Below are positions 32,171 to 39,298 of a stretch of 64,000 nt of DNA, in pieces. Below the pieces are notes generated by a model that had not been told where the DNA came from, searched no databases, and worked only from the letters and a program-made list of their open reading frames with translations. Position 1 is the stretch's first letter. Each line of letters begins with the position of its first letter. A program made the translations under genes and the position numbers. This stretch comes from DASUGC01 sp035606665 (GTDB lineage: Bacteria > Acidobacteriota > Vicinamibacteria > Vicinamibacterales > SCN-69-37): the NCBI GenBank assembly GCA_035606665.1, contig DATNEY010000034.1:190699-254698 (forward strand), given 5' to 3'.

Positions 32171-32709
32171 TGACTGGAACGATGAAGCGGATCCTGCTGG
32201 CAGCGTGCATCGGCGCGATAGCGCTCGCACTGACCTCGTGCACCAAGACCGAAGCGAAGACGCCGGGGCCGGCGCCGATTTCCCTGAAGGTGCCCGAGCC
32301 ACCGGCCCGCCTGAACATTCCGGTGTCGGCGGAACCGCCGCCTCCCCCGCCGCCATCGACTGAAAAGCCCACGCCCCCGACGACGCCGCCGGCGCGGACG
32401 CCCAGGGCGACACCGGCGCCCACGCCTGTGCCGGCACCAACGCCACCTCCGGCGACCGGGACCGAGCCGCCGCCGGTGGTGCAAACAAGCGGTGACTACG
32501 AAACACGCGCGCGCGAGCGTCTGGCGGTGGCCGATCAGTACATCGCGAAAGTGCAGCGCGGATCGCTCGGGCGGGCGGCCCAGGAGCAGTACGACAGCGC
32601 CCAGCGATTCATCAAGGCAGCGAACGACGCGCTGAAGCTGCGCAACTTCGTCTACGCCGCGTACTGCGCGGACAAAGCGGCGACGCTGGCGGTCCTGCTC
32701 GTCAAGTAA
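32170..32709 (+). CDS. Proline-rich lipoprotein of a two-component operon
   Basis: 179 aa. The signal ends in a lipobox (LALTSC, cysteine about residue 24). Residues about 40-105 are a proline/threonine-rich extended region containing a run of seven prolines and PTPxP repeats, which would need EF-P for efficient translation. The last 70 residues form a helical domain (YETRARERLAVADQYIAKVQRG...AAYCADKAATLAVLL) resembling a DUF4398/TPR-like tail. It overlaps the kinase stop by one base; it could be an envelope partner of the sensor. An internal ATG at 32182 is an alternative start. Confidence 0.8.
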   Translation: MTGTMKRILLAACIGAIALALTSCTKTEAKTPGPAPISLKVPEPPARLNIPVSAEPPPPPPPSTEKPTPPTTPPARTPRATPAPTPVPAPTPPPATGTEPPPVVQTSGDYETRARERLAVADQYIAKVQRGSLGRAAQEQYDSAQRFIKAANDALKLRNFVYAAYCADKAATLAVLLVK

Positions 32710-32715
32710 GCGGCG

Positions 32716-33540
32716 CTACCGGTACTTCTCGGTAAGGTCCGTCCACTGCTTCCTCAACAACTCCAGCTGCGGGCGCGGATCCGTGTCAGGCGCGAGTTGC
32801 TTGGCACGTTCGGGGAGCAGGACGTCGTAAACAAACTGATGCAGATCGTTGCGCAGAGCCTCTCCGCGAGGCCCGAAGTACCTCGCCCTCACCCAGCCGG
32901 CGACCGCCGCTCCCCAGGCGCGGCTGAAATCACCCACGCCGCGTGAAGCGGCAGCAATCCAGTACGTCGCGGAGGCCGAGTTGATGTCACGCATCCGCTC
33001 GGCTTCGGCGCGGTCGAGAATCCTCCGATAGATCTGCACGCGGCCATCGTCCGGCTCGAACTGCGCCTGGTGGTCGAGCGATGTCGCCCACCACTCGAAG
33101 ACCGTCTCGCGGGCCGCCGCGTCCGGCGATCCACCGGCGATGAGCGCGAGATCGAAGAACTCCGCTGCGGCGCTGAGGCAGACACCCGTGCAGTCGTCTA
33201 CGTAGAGGGAGACGCCAAGACCGACGAGGAAGTCCGTCCGGTCGGAGGGCGTGAGCTCCTCCGACTTCACACCGGAGAACGCTGTCCGGGCTGCGGCGAG
33301 ATCCGCCGGGTTGCGGTTGGACTGGAACCGCTCGAGATATGCGCGCCCCAGGACCACGGCGGCCGGGTTTGCCTGCGCGGGAAGTTTCCGAGCCTGTTCG
33401 GCGGAGGCAATGGCGGCGTCGAACTGCTTGTCGTTGTAGGCGCGGCGGGCCTGCATCAGGGGATCGACTGCCTGAGCTTCGGCGACGGCCGAGAACAGCA
33501 CGAGGCTGAGTGCCGCTGCCTTAAAGAATGTCCGGTTCAT
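32716..33540 (-). CDS. Secreted TPR-like protein, unknown function
   Basis: 274 aa with a signal peptide (MNRTFFKAAALSLVLFSAVAEA). The mature protein is helical, with a TPR-like first part (residues about 30-100: QARRAYNDKQFDAAIASAEQARKLPAQANPAAVVLGRAYLERFQ). No catalytic motif was seen. It is convergent with the two-component operon and divergent from the VWA gene, sharing the 118-base region that holds an inverted repeat and a sigma-54-like site. Confidence 0.75.
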   Translation of the reverse strand: MNRTFFKAAALSLVLFSAVAEAQAVDPLMQARRAYNDKQFDAAIASAEQARKLPAQANPAAVVLGRAYLERFQSNRNPADLAAARTAFSGVKSEELTPSDRTDFLVGLGVSLYVDDCTGVCLSAAAEFFDLALIAGGSPDAAARETVFEWWATSLDHQAQFEPDDGRVQIYRRILDRAEAERMRDINSASATYWIAAASRGVGDFSRAWGAAVAGWVRARYFGPRGEALRNDLHQFVYDVLLPERAKQLAPDTDPRPQLELLRKQWTDLTEKYR

Positions 33541-33591
33541 TCCACTGACCTAGCAGGTAACTGTTACACACCAGCCATGATTTCGACAGCC

Positions 33592-33643
33592 CTTGTTGGG
33601 AATCTGGCGCAATTCCAACAAAGAGGGTTGGCAAGGAAGTTGA
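33592..33643 (+). promoter_or_regulatory. Inverted repeat plus sigma-54-like element upstream of the VWA gene
   Basis: CTTGTTGGGAAT (33592-33603) and ATTCCAACAAAG (33612-33623) form an imperfect inverted repeat with an 8-base spacer, as expected of a dimeric activator site. Immediately downstream TTGGCAAGGAAGTTGAT (33628-33644) has GG, ten bases, then GA, close to the sigma-54 -24/-12 pattern but with GA where GC is expected. The predicted start of transcription would lie only a few bases before the ATG. Confidence 0.4.
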
Positions 33644-33658
33644 TATTTCTTCCGCCGA

Positions 33659-34618
33659 ATGCGACTCCGCACCGCCCTTCCGATCGTCGTGGTCCTGCTG
33701 GGAAGCACCCTGGCTGCGGATCAGGCCGTTCAACAGCCGGCAAGTCAGCGCCGGGTGTTCAGGGGCGGCGTCGCGCGGGTCTCGGTAGCCGCGACGGTCC
33801 GGGACGGCCGCGGCCGTCCGGTCACCGACCTTACCGCTTCCGACTTCGACCTCTTCGACAACGGCCAGCGCCGCGAGATCGTCGACTTCAGCCGCGACGA
33901 AGCGCCGGTCGGCATCGGGTTACTCGTCGACGTGAGCGGCAGCATGGATGTGGCGGCGAAGCGCGCGGCCGCGCTCGAAACGTCACGGCTCCTCGTGCAG
34001 TCACTCGACAAGAACGATCGCGTCGGGCTGTTCGCTTTCGATCGTCTCCTGGCTGAACTCGCGCCAGTGGGCACGACTCCAGACGAAGTGCTTCGGCGGC
34101 TCGCGCGGATCGATTCGTACGGACGAACGAGCGTCTTCGATGCCATCGCCGACACGGCGCGCAAGCTCAGCGAGACCGGCGGTCCCCGCCGCGCCGTCAT
34201 CGTTCTCACCGACGGTGATGACAATGCGAGCAAGCTCGATCCGGCGTACGTGTCGAGCGTCGCCAGCGGCATCGATGTTCCGGTCTATGTGTTCGTGGTC
34301 GTCTCGCCCCTCGATCGCGCGGGCGGCAAGACCACGGTGATCGACGAGCACCTCGCGAAGCTGCAGCAGGGTTCGCTCGGCAATCTCGCGCGCTGGACCG
34401 GCGGCGAGATTCTCGTGCCCGTGCGGCCCGAGGACGCGGCGGCGATGACAAAGCAGGTCGTCACTGAACTTCGCCATCAGTACCTGATGGCATTCGAACC
34501 AGGTGGCCAGAGCGGCTGGCACCCCCTGGAGGTCCGCGCCCGGCGTCCGAACCTGACGGTTCGGGCACGGAGCGGGTACATCGTGCCGGCTGCGACCGGC
34601 GAATCCGTTGGCAAGTGA
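33659..34618 (+). CDS. Secreted VWFA-domain protein
   Basis: 319 aa with a signal peptide (MRLRTALPIVVVLLGSTLAA). A short N-terminal beta domain (VSVAATVRDGRGRPVTDLTASDFDLFDNG) precedes a von Willebrand A domain with an intact metal-ion-dependent adhesion site: DVSGS at 91-95, the distal T in SYGRTSVFDA and D in VLTDGDDN. This is the 'VWFA-related Acidobacterial domain' type, frequent in Acidobacteriota, presumed to mediate protein contacts. No Shine-Dalgarno sequence is seen directly before the ATG. The OmpA lipoprotein gene follows in the same direction. Confidence 0.85.
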   Translation: MRLRTALPIVVVLLGSTLAADQAVQQPASQRRVFRGGVARVSVAATVRDGRGRPVTDLTASDFDLFDNGQRREIVDFSRDEAPVGIGLLVDVSGSMDVAAKRAAALETSRLLVQSLDKNDRVGLFAFDRLLAELAPVGTTPDEVLRRLARIDSYGRTSVFDAIADTARKLSETGGPRRAVIVLTDGDDNASKLDPAYVSSVASGIDVPVYVFVVVSPLDRAGGKTTVIDEHLAKLQQGSLGNLARWTGGEILVPVRPEDAAAMTKQVVTELRHQYLMAFEPGGQSGWHPLEVRARRPNLTVRARSGYIVPAATGESVGK

Positions 34619-34656
34619 CCGGAATGAAAACCCGGAGTGAAACAAGGAGAAGCGTT

Positions 34657-35355
34657 ATGAAGAGACTCTTGATGGCAGCCGTGGTACTGGCCTTTGGCGT
34701 GAGCGGAACGACCGCATGCGCGACGAAGGGCTACGTGAAGAACCAGGTCGGTCAGGTGAGCACCAAGGTGGACAGCCTGAGTCAGTCGCTCGAGGCGACG
34801 CAGGAGCGCACCCGCCAGAACGAAGCGAAGATCGCGGAAGTCGATCAGAAGGCGCAGGCGGGAATCCAGGGCGTGCAGCAGGTGGCGATGACCGCCGACG
34901 GCAAGGCCGTCGCGGCGGACGGCAAGGCGTCGACCGCACTGAGCACCGCCACAGCGGCGACGGAAAAGGCTGAAGCGGTCGCGAAGAGCACCTCGCGGGT
35001 CGTTTATGAAGTCGTCCTGAGCGAGGACTCCGGCAACTTCAAGTTCGGCTCGACCAAGCTGCCCGACGAGGGCAAGGCCCAGCTCGACGCGATGATCGCG
35101 AAGATCCTGTCCGACCCGAAGGGCGCCTACTTCGAAATCGAAGGGCACACCGACAACGTGGGCGGCAAGGAAATCAACAAGAAGATCGGCATGGATCGCG
35201 CGGAAGCCGTGAAGTGGTACCTGTATGAGCAGCACCACATTCCGCTGCACAGGATGGCCGTGGTCAGCTACGGCGAAGAGAAGCCGACCGTGGAGAACAC
35301 CAACTCGAAGAACCGCGCGCAGAACCGGCGCGTCGTGATTCGCGTCCTCAACTAG
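34657..35355 (+). CDS. OmpA-family lipoprotein
   Basis: 232 aa from ATG 34657, preceded by AAGGAGA at good spacing; an in-frame GTG at 34615 is not needed. The signal ends at a cysteine in GTTACATK. Residues about 25-115 are a long alpha-helical, alanine-rich coiled coil (KVDSLSQSLEATQERTRQNEAKIAEVDQKAQAG), like an Lpp-type stalk, followed by an OmpA peptidoglycan-binding domain (residues about 125-232) with FEIEGHTDNVGGKEINKKIG and NRAQNRRVVIRV. It should tether the outer membrane to peptidoglycan. Confidence 0.9.
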   Translation: MKRLLMAAVVLAFGVSGTTACATKGYVKNQVGQVSTKVDSLSQSLEATQERTRQNEAKIAEVDQKAQAGIQGVQQVAMTADGKAVAADGKASTALSTATAATEKAEAVAKSTSRVVYEVVLSEDSGNFKFGSTKLPDEGKAQLDAMIAKILSDPKGAYFEIEGHTDNVGGKEINKKIGMDRAEAVKWYLYEQHHIPLHRMAVVSYGEEKPTVENTNSKNRAQNRRVVIRVLN

Positions 35356-35368
35356 ACGAACACGCTGT

Positions 35369-35439
35369 ATTTGGTGATTTGGAGATTTGGTGATCTGGTG
35401 ATTTCAATCACCAAGTCACCAAATCACAAATCACCAAAT
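35369..35439. repeat. Word-repeat hairpin (family C), probable terminator
   Basis: The left arm repeats ATTTGGTGATTTGGAGATTTG and TGATCTGGTGA, the right arm TCACCAAGTCACCAAATCAC and AAATCACCAAAT; together they form a stem of about 30 bp with few mismatches between the convergent OmpA and SnoaL-like genes. Confidence 0.85.
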
Positions 35440-35450
35440 GCAAGTCTCAG

Positions 35451-35876
35451 CTAGCCTCCCGGCTTCGCCTTGATCACGCCCATCTGGATCAACAAGCCGG
35501 TAAAGTCGTAGAGGCGCTTCTCGACCGCCACCTTCCCGTCTCGGAATTCAAAGACAAGCACTCCCAGAATCTTGAAGCGGCGATGCGTCGCGGCCATGCC
35601 GAAGATCTCGCTGGTGTGCGTCGCCGTGACGGTGTACAGCTGCGCGGCGCGCAGGCCGTCGACGATGAGTTCCTGCGGCTCGAACGTCCAGTCGCCAAAC
35701 GCGGTGAAGAGGTCGCGATAGGACTTCTCAATCGCGGCCTTGCCGTGCACTTCCCCGAAGATCGGGCTGTAGACGATCCCGTCATCGGTGTGGGCCGAGG
35801 CCAGCGCCGCGGCGTCTCGGCTGTTCCAGGCCCGCTGCATTGCGTTGAGGACGCCGACGATCTGCTCCCGCGTCAT
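35451..35876 (-). CDS. SnoaL/NTF2-like fold protein
   Basis: 141 aa. The pattern of an N-terminal helix (VGVLNAMQRAWNSRDAAALASAHTDDGIVYSPIFGEVHGKAAIEKSY) followed by antiparallel strands (WTFEPQELIVDGLRAAQLYTVTATHT...FKILGVLVFEFRDGKV) is that of the SnoaL-like/ketosteroid isomerase-like NTF2 family. Many such proteins bind or isomerise small polyketide-like ligands, but most have unknown roles. It has the H/D-rich front (HTDDGIVYSP) typical of the group. It is a stand-alone gene between two repeats. Confidence 0.82.
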   Translation of the reverse strand: MTREQIVGVLNAMQRAWNSRDAAALASAHTDDGIVYSPIFGEVHGKAAIEKSYRDLFTAFGDWTFEPQELIVDGLRAAQLYTVTATHTSEIFGMAATHRRFKILGVLVFEFRDGKVAVEKRLYDFTGLLIQMGVIKAKPGG

Positions 35877-35883
35877 TCTTTCC

Positions 35884-36000
35884 TGCGGGGGGACTTCGTC
35901 CCCGCCGCACCCCCCTTACGCGCTCCCTCGCGGGGCCCCGACGCCCCACTCCGGTCGCGCGGCTCGCTCGCGCCGCTCGCTCGCGGCGTCGTCAGTGACG
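35884..36000. repeat. GC-rich intergenic repeat, family B, copy 4
   Basis: Contains GCGGGGGGACTTCGTCCCCG, CGCACCCCCCTTACGCGCTC, CTCGCGGGGCCCCGACG and CACTCCGGTCGCGCGGCTCG, followed by the tail GCTCGCTCGCGGCGTCG. Same order as the copies at 4840, 11461 and 27397. Confidence 0.8.
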
Positions 36001-36046
36001 ATGCTGTATGGCGGGAATGATATGCCGGGAGAGGACGAGGCGGAGT

Positions 36047-36577
36047 CTATTCTTCTTTCATGGCCCAGCTGAAGACGGCGGCAGCGGCCACGAGGCCGAA
36101 ACCGACCACGACCAGGATGACCCAGTAGCCCATCGGGATGGCCGACAGGTCTTCCGGCAGCGACGGAAGGCGCGGCAAGGAGATGCCCGCGACGATGCCG
36201 GCAACAACAGACCCGACCGCTCTCAGACTCCGCTGAAACCACACGGTCGTTGCGCCAAACACGGCGCCCATGACGCCGACGAGCGCACTGAACGCGAGCA
36301 ACTGCACCGCGGTGATGGGCCGCGCCACCTGGCGGGCGGCCTCCTGGCGTGCGCGAAGCTGGGCCTTCCACCAGACCGTCCCAGCGCTCGGAAGCGCGGG
36401 TGCGGCCAACTCAGATTCCTCGCCAATCGCCGCCGCGGCCAGGCCAAGTTCCCGGCACACCTGGCAGGACTCGGCGTGGGCGCGAAGTTCCGCCGGCGCG
36501 CCTTCCGGCCAGCGGCCTGTCGAGACCATCATGAGGACGTCGTCTTCATGAGCGCAGCTAATTCCAGTGCGAGCCAT
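36047..36577 (-). CDS. Zinc-finger anti-sigma factor
   Basis: 176 aa. The N-terminus has the zinc-binding HxxxCxxC of anti-sigma factors (HAESCQVC, about residues 34-41), then a cytoplasm-to-membrane arrangement with hydrophobic helices at about 90-110, 122-140 and 148-170. It starts on the last base of the ECF sigma-factor stop codon, the usual sigma/anti-sigma pairing, and is therefore expected to hold that sigma factor inactive at the membrane. Confidence 0.87.
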   Translation of the reverse strand: MARTGISCAHEDDVLMMVSTGRWPEGAPAELRAHAESCQVCRELGLAAAAIGEESELAAPALPSAGTVWWKAQLRARQEAARQVARPITAVQLLAFSALVGVMGAVFGATTVWFQRSLRAVGSVVAGIVAGISLPRLPSLPEDLSAIPMGYWVILVVVGFGLVAAAAVFSWAMKEE

Positions 36578-37170
36578 TACGCGCCCCCTTTCGGCGCCGC
36601 CTCAGGCACACGGCCGAGGATGCCCGCCAGTCGTCTCCGCGCACGGAACAGCAGCAGCTTCACGCTGGCCGTCTTCACGCCGAGGACGCTTGCGATTTCC
36701 TGATGCGATGAACCCTCGGCGTACGCAAGCCAGAGCATCGCGCGCTCGCGAGGCTTCATCGTCTCGAGCGCGCGGCCGACGTCGGTCGTCCGCTGGACGC
36801 GGCCGGCCACGTCTTCCCGGGACGGAATCTCGGCGGCATCGTCTCCGACGAAAAACGGAAGCACGCGGCGCCGCCGGGCGGCATCGCGCGCGAGGTTGGT
36901 GGCGATCTTGAACAGGCTGTTGCGCCGATGCGCCTCGCTCTCATGGGCGGCGCCGGCGCGTAGAAAGCGGTAATAGGTGTCCTGCAGCAGGTCGTCCGCG
37001 AGCGAGGGATCGCCGGTCAGCCGGGCGAGGTATCCCCACAGTGCACGGGATGTGCGGTCGTAGAACGACCTGAACGCCTCTTCAGTCATCGCGAGGGCGG
37101 TGTCGCCTTCGGCAACAACTGAGAGGCGCTCGACATCGGATACCGTCATGTCACGCCACGACACAGGCAC
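36577..37170 (-). CDS. ECF-type RNA polymerase sigma factor
   Basis: 197 aa from the first start (MPVSWRDMTV); homologues suggest MTEEAFRSFYDR (residue 28) as the true start. Region 2 (FYDRTSRALWGYLARLTGDPSLADDLLQDTYYRFLR) and region 4 (LETMKPRERAMLWLAYAEGSSHQEIASVLGVKTASVKLLLFRARRRL) are intact and the linker is short, as in ECF sigma factors. Downstream is the anti-sigma factor with a one-base overlap. The promoter recognised is unknown. Confidence 0.9.
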   Translation of the reverse strand: MPVSWRDMTVSDVERLSVVAEGDTALAMTEEAFRSFYDRTSRALWGYLARLTGDPSLADDLLQDTYYRFLRAGAAHESEAHRRNSLFKIATNLARDAARRRRVLPFFVGDDAAEIPSREDVAGRVQRTTDVGRALETMKPRERAMLWLAYAEGSSHQEIASVLGVKTASVKLLLFRARRRLAGILGRVPEAAPKGGA

Positions 37171-37183
37171 CTGCTCTCATCAA

Positions 37184-38047
37184 CTACTCGTCCTCGGTCT
37201 TTCGATCGCCCAGGAGACCCAGGCGCTTCGACATCACGAGCGACAAACCCGCCGATGCGAAAAAGCCCAGACCAATCGAAATAAGCAGCACGCTGAACAT
37301 GAAAACCGGGTCGGCGTGCAGCGGGTCGATGTTGCGACTCACGTAGTTCAGCCCGATGCCGGCGGCCCCAAGCACGACGCCCGCCTGCATCGACCACAGG
37401 ATACGCGAGACCGGCGAACCCATCACCCTCGGTCCCCCATCCAGGGAGATCGGGGAAGACTTCAAGAACCTGGAACCCGCGGATGATTGGACGTAAGCCA
37501 GCAGCTCGTCGTTTCCGGTGAAGCGATCGAGGAGCTTGGTGTGGGCTTCAGCCTGGACCTTCGCGAGGCGGCCCCAGCGGCGGTAGTCGATCGCCGTGCG
37601 GACGAGCCAGCCAAGGGCACCGGCGACTGTCAGGAAGATGAAGAACACGCCCATCATCTCCATCGTGTTGTTCCAGGCGCGCTCACGCGGGTCGTAGTAG
37701 CTGTAGTACTCGCTGTTGTTCGAGTATTTGCTCAGGTAGTAGGACGGGTTTCGAACGATCTCGGGATGCTGCTTCACGAACGCAGACACCGCCGGGTACG
37801 CCGTCATGTAGTCCTCACGCGTCATGAGGTTCGGGTCCAGCCGGAGGATCTGGCCGAGCGACGGCGAGTATTGCCGGAGGACGGCGTAGAACTGCTCGCG
37901 GACGTCCTCCGCACTCTTGTCAGAGGTCGCGGGCTGGGAGGAAGCCGTCTGGGCCGAGGGGCGGGCCGGCATGGCCAGCACGGCGGCGCCGCAAACGACT
38001 GCAAATACAAGGTTTCTGGTCAGGTTCGAACGAAAGAAAGCGGTCAT
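37184..38047 (-). CDS. Exported membrane protein, unknown function
   Basis: 287 aa with a signal or first helix (residues about 12-30), a Gln/Ser/Thr-rich linker, a soluble region with several tyrosines (NPSYYLSKYSNNSEYYSYYDPRERAW), and membrane helices at about 126-150 (MMGVFFIFLTVAGALGWLV), 216-232 and 245-270. The region 'AEDVREQFYAVLRQYSPSLGQILRLDPNLM' is conserved-looking. The gene stands 14 bases upstream of the ECF sigma factor and may belong to its operon, perhaps as an envelope sensor component; this is inference. Confidence 0.7.
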   Translation of the reverse strand: MTAFFRSNLTRNLVFAVVCGAAVLAMPARPSAQTASSQPATSDKSAEDVREQFYAVLRQYSPSLGQILRLDPNLMTREDYMTAYPAVSAFVKQHPEIVRNPSYYLSKYSNNSEYYSYYDPRERAWNNTMEMMGVFFIFLTVAGALGWLVRTAIDYRRWGRLAKVQAEAHTKLLDRFTGNDELLAYVQSSAGSRFLKSSPISLDGGPRVMGSPVSRILWSMQAGVVLGAAGIGLNYVSRNIDPLHADPVFMFSVLLISIGLGFFASAGLSLVMSKRLGLLGDRKTEDE

Positions 38048-38085
38048 GCCTCTAGATACGCCGACACCTACCGCTGGTTAACCGG

Positions 38086-38119
38086 CAACCTGCAACCAAC
38101 AAAAGGGCTTTGCAGGTTG
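38086..38119 (-). terminator. Hairpin downstream of the efflux adaptor gene
   Basis: CAACCTGCAA (38086-38095) and TTGCAGGTTG (38110-38119) form a perfect 10-bp stem immediately after the adaptor stop. The word TTGCAGGTTGT also occurs at 43752. Confidence 0.55.
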
Positions 38120-39298
38120 TTAGCGAAGTCTCACCCTGGCTCCGTCCATCAGGGATTCGCCCGGGTAGGCGACGACGCGCTCGCCAGGGGCCAGGCCCTC
38201 CAGAACCTCGGCGAGCTGATCGTTGCGCTGACCGATCTTCAGGGTCTTTCGCCGGAGCACATCACTTTCGACCGTGAATACCGCCCAGTCGCCTGACAAC
38301 CGAAACAGGCTGCTCGTCGGCACCGTCAGTGCGTCCGCCTTTTCCCAGACGACGATGCGAACCTCGACGCGGAAGCCATCGCCAAGCGAGGCACGGCGCT
38401 CGCGCGGATCCACGAAGTCGATGACGACATTGACGCGCTGTTCTTCGACACCCAGGGCCGAGATCTTCATGAAGCCCGCAGGCTCGATCCGCTGGACACG
38501 GCCGGCGAGCGTCCCTTCCCCGCCCCAGCGCTCGATCGTGACAGCGGCGCCTGACCGGACCCTGACCGCATCGGTAGACAAGAGATCCGAGACAATCTCG
38601 AGATCGTCCAGATTCCCCATCTCAATGAGCGGGACGCCCGGAAGCACTACGGCCTCGCTCTCCTGCATGCGCTTCAGGATCACACCGGCAATCGGCGCCG
38701 TGATCGTGACGGCGCGGCCGCTGGCGGCTTCGCCGCGGGATACGAGCGCGGCCCTGGCGGCCGCCAGCTCGAATTCCGCCGCGCGAGTCGCGGCCGCCGA
38801 CGCCGCGGCAGCTTCGCGAAGGCCGCGCGCACGAGCGTCAGCCTGTTCGAAGATCTCGCGCGGCCCGTACCCTGTGTCGAACAACTGCTTCGCGCGCGCC
38901 GCATCGGCCTCCGCCTGCTTGAACTCGACCGCGAGCCGCTGTTCGTCAGCCCTGGCGCGACCGGTCGCGGCTTCCGCTGCGTTCACGCGCGCTTCGCCCG
39001 TCGCCTGCGTGCGCGCATCGAGCGGCGCGGGCGCCGCCGGCTGAATCACCGCAAGCGGCGCGCCCGCCTTGACGACATCTCCTGGGCGAGACTCAATGCG
39101 CAAGACTCGTCCTGCGACAGGCGCCGAGACCACGAACCGCCGCCGCAGACGCGTCTCGCCTTCCTCGTCGACCGTGACCTTCATCGGCCCGCGCCCTGCC
39201 GTCGCGACTTCGACGTCGATGACTCGAGGTGAGAGCGACAGCCAAAGAACGCCCCCGACGACGACCGCGATCACGAGCCACCACAAGTACTTTTTCAT
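38120..39298 (-). CDS. HlyD/MFP-family efflux adaptor subunit
   Basis: 392 aa from MKKYLWWLVIAVVVGGVLWL (39298), an N-terminal membrane anchor; the frame extends upstream but only inside the permease gene. It has the lipoyl/hairpin architecture: barrel start (GRVLRIESRPGDVVKAGAPLAVI), a long alanine-rich alpha-hairpin (about 85-165), lipoyl return (VTITAPIAGVILKRMQESEAVV) and beta-barrel domain. It links an inner-membrane transporter to an outer channel. It overlaps the permease stop by four bases and completes an ATPase-permease-adaptor unit similar to MacA-MacB. Confidence 0.9.
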   Translation of the reverse strand: MKKYLWWLVIAVVVGGVLWLSLSPRVIDVEVATAGRGPMKVTVDEEGETRLRRRFVVSAPVAGRVLRIESRPGDVVKAGAPLAVIQPAAPAPLDARTQATGEARVNAAEAATGRARADEQRLAVEFKQAEADAARAKQLFDTGYGPREIFEQADARARGLREAAAASAAATRAAEFELAAARAALVSRGEAASGRAVTITAPIAGVILKRMQESEAVVLPGVPLIEMGNLDDLEIVSDLLSTDAVRVRSGAAVTIERWGGEGTLAGRVQRIEPAGFMKISALGVEEQRVNVVIDFVDPRERRASLGDGFRVEVRIVVWEKADALTVPTSSLFRLSGDWAVFTVESDVLRRKTLKIGQRNDQLAEVLEGLAPGERVVAYPGESLMDGARVRLR

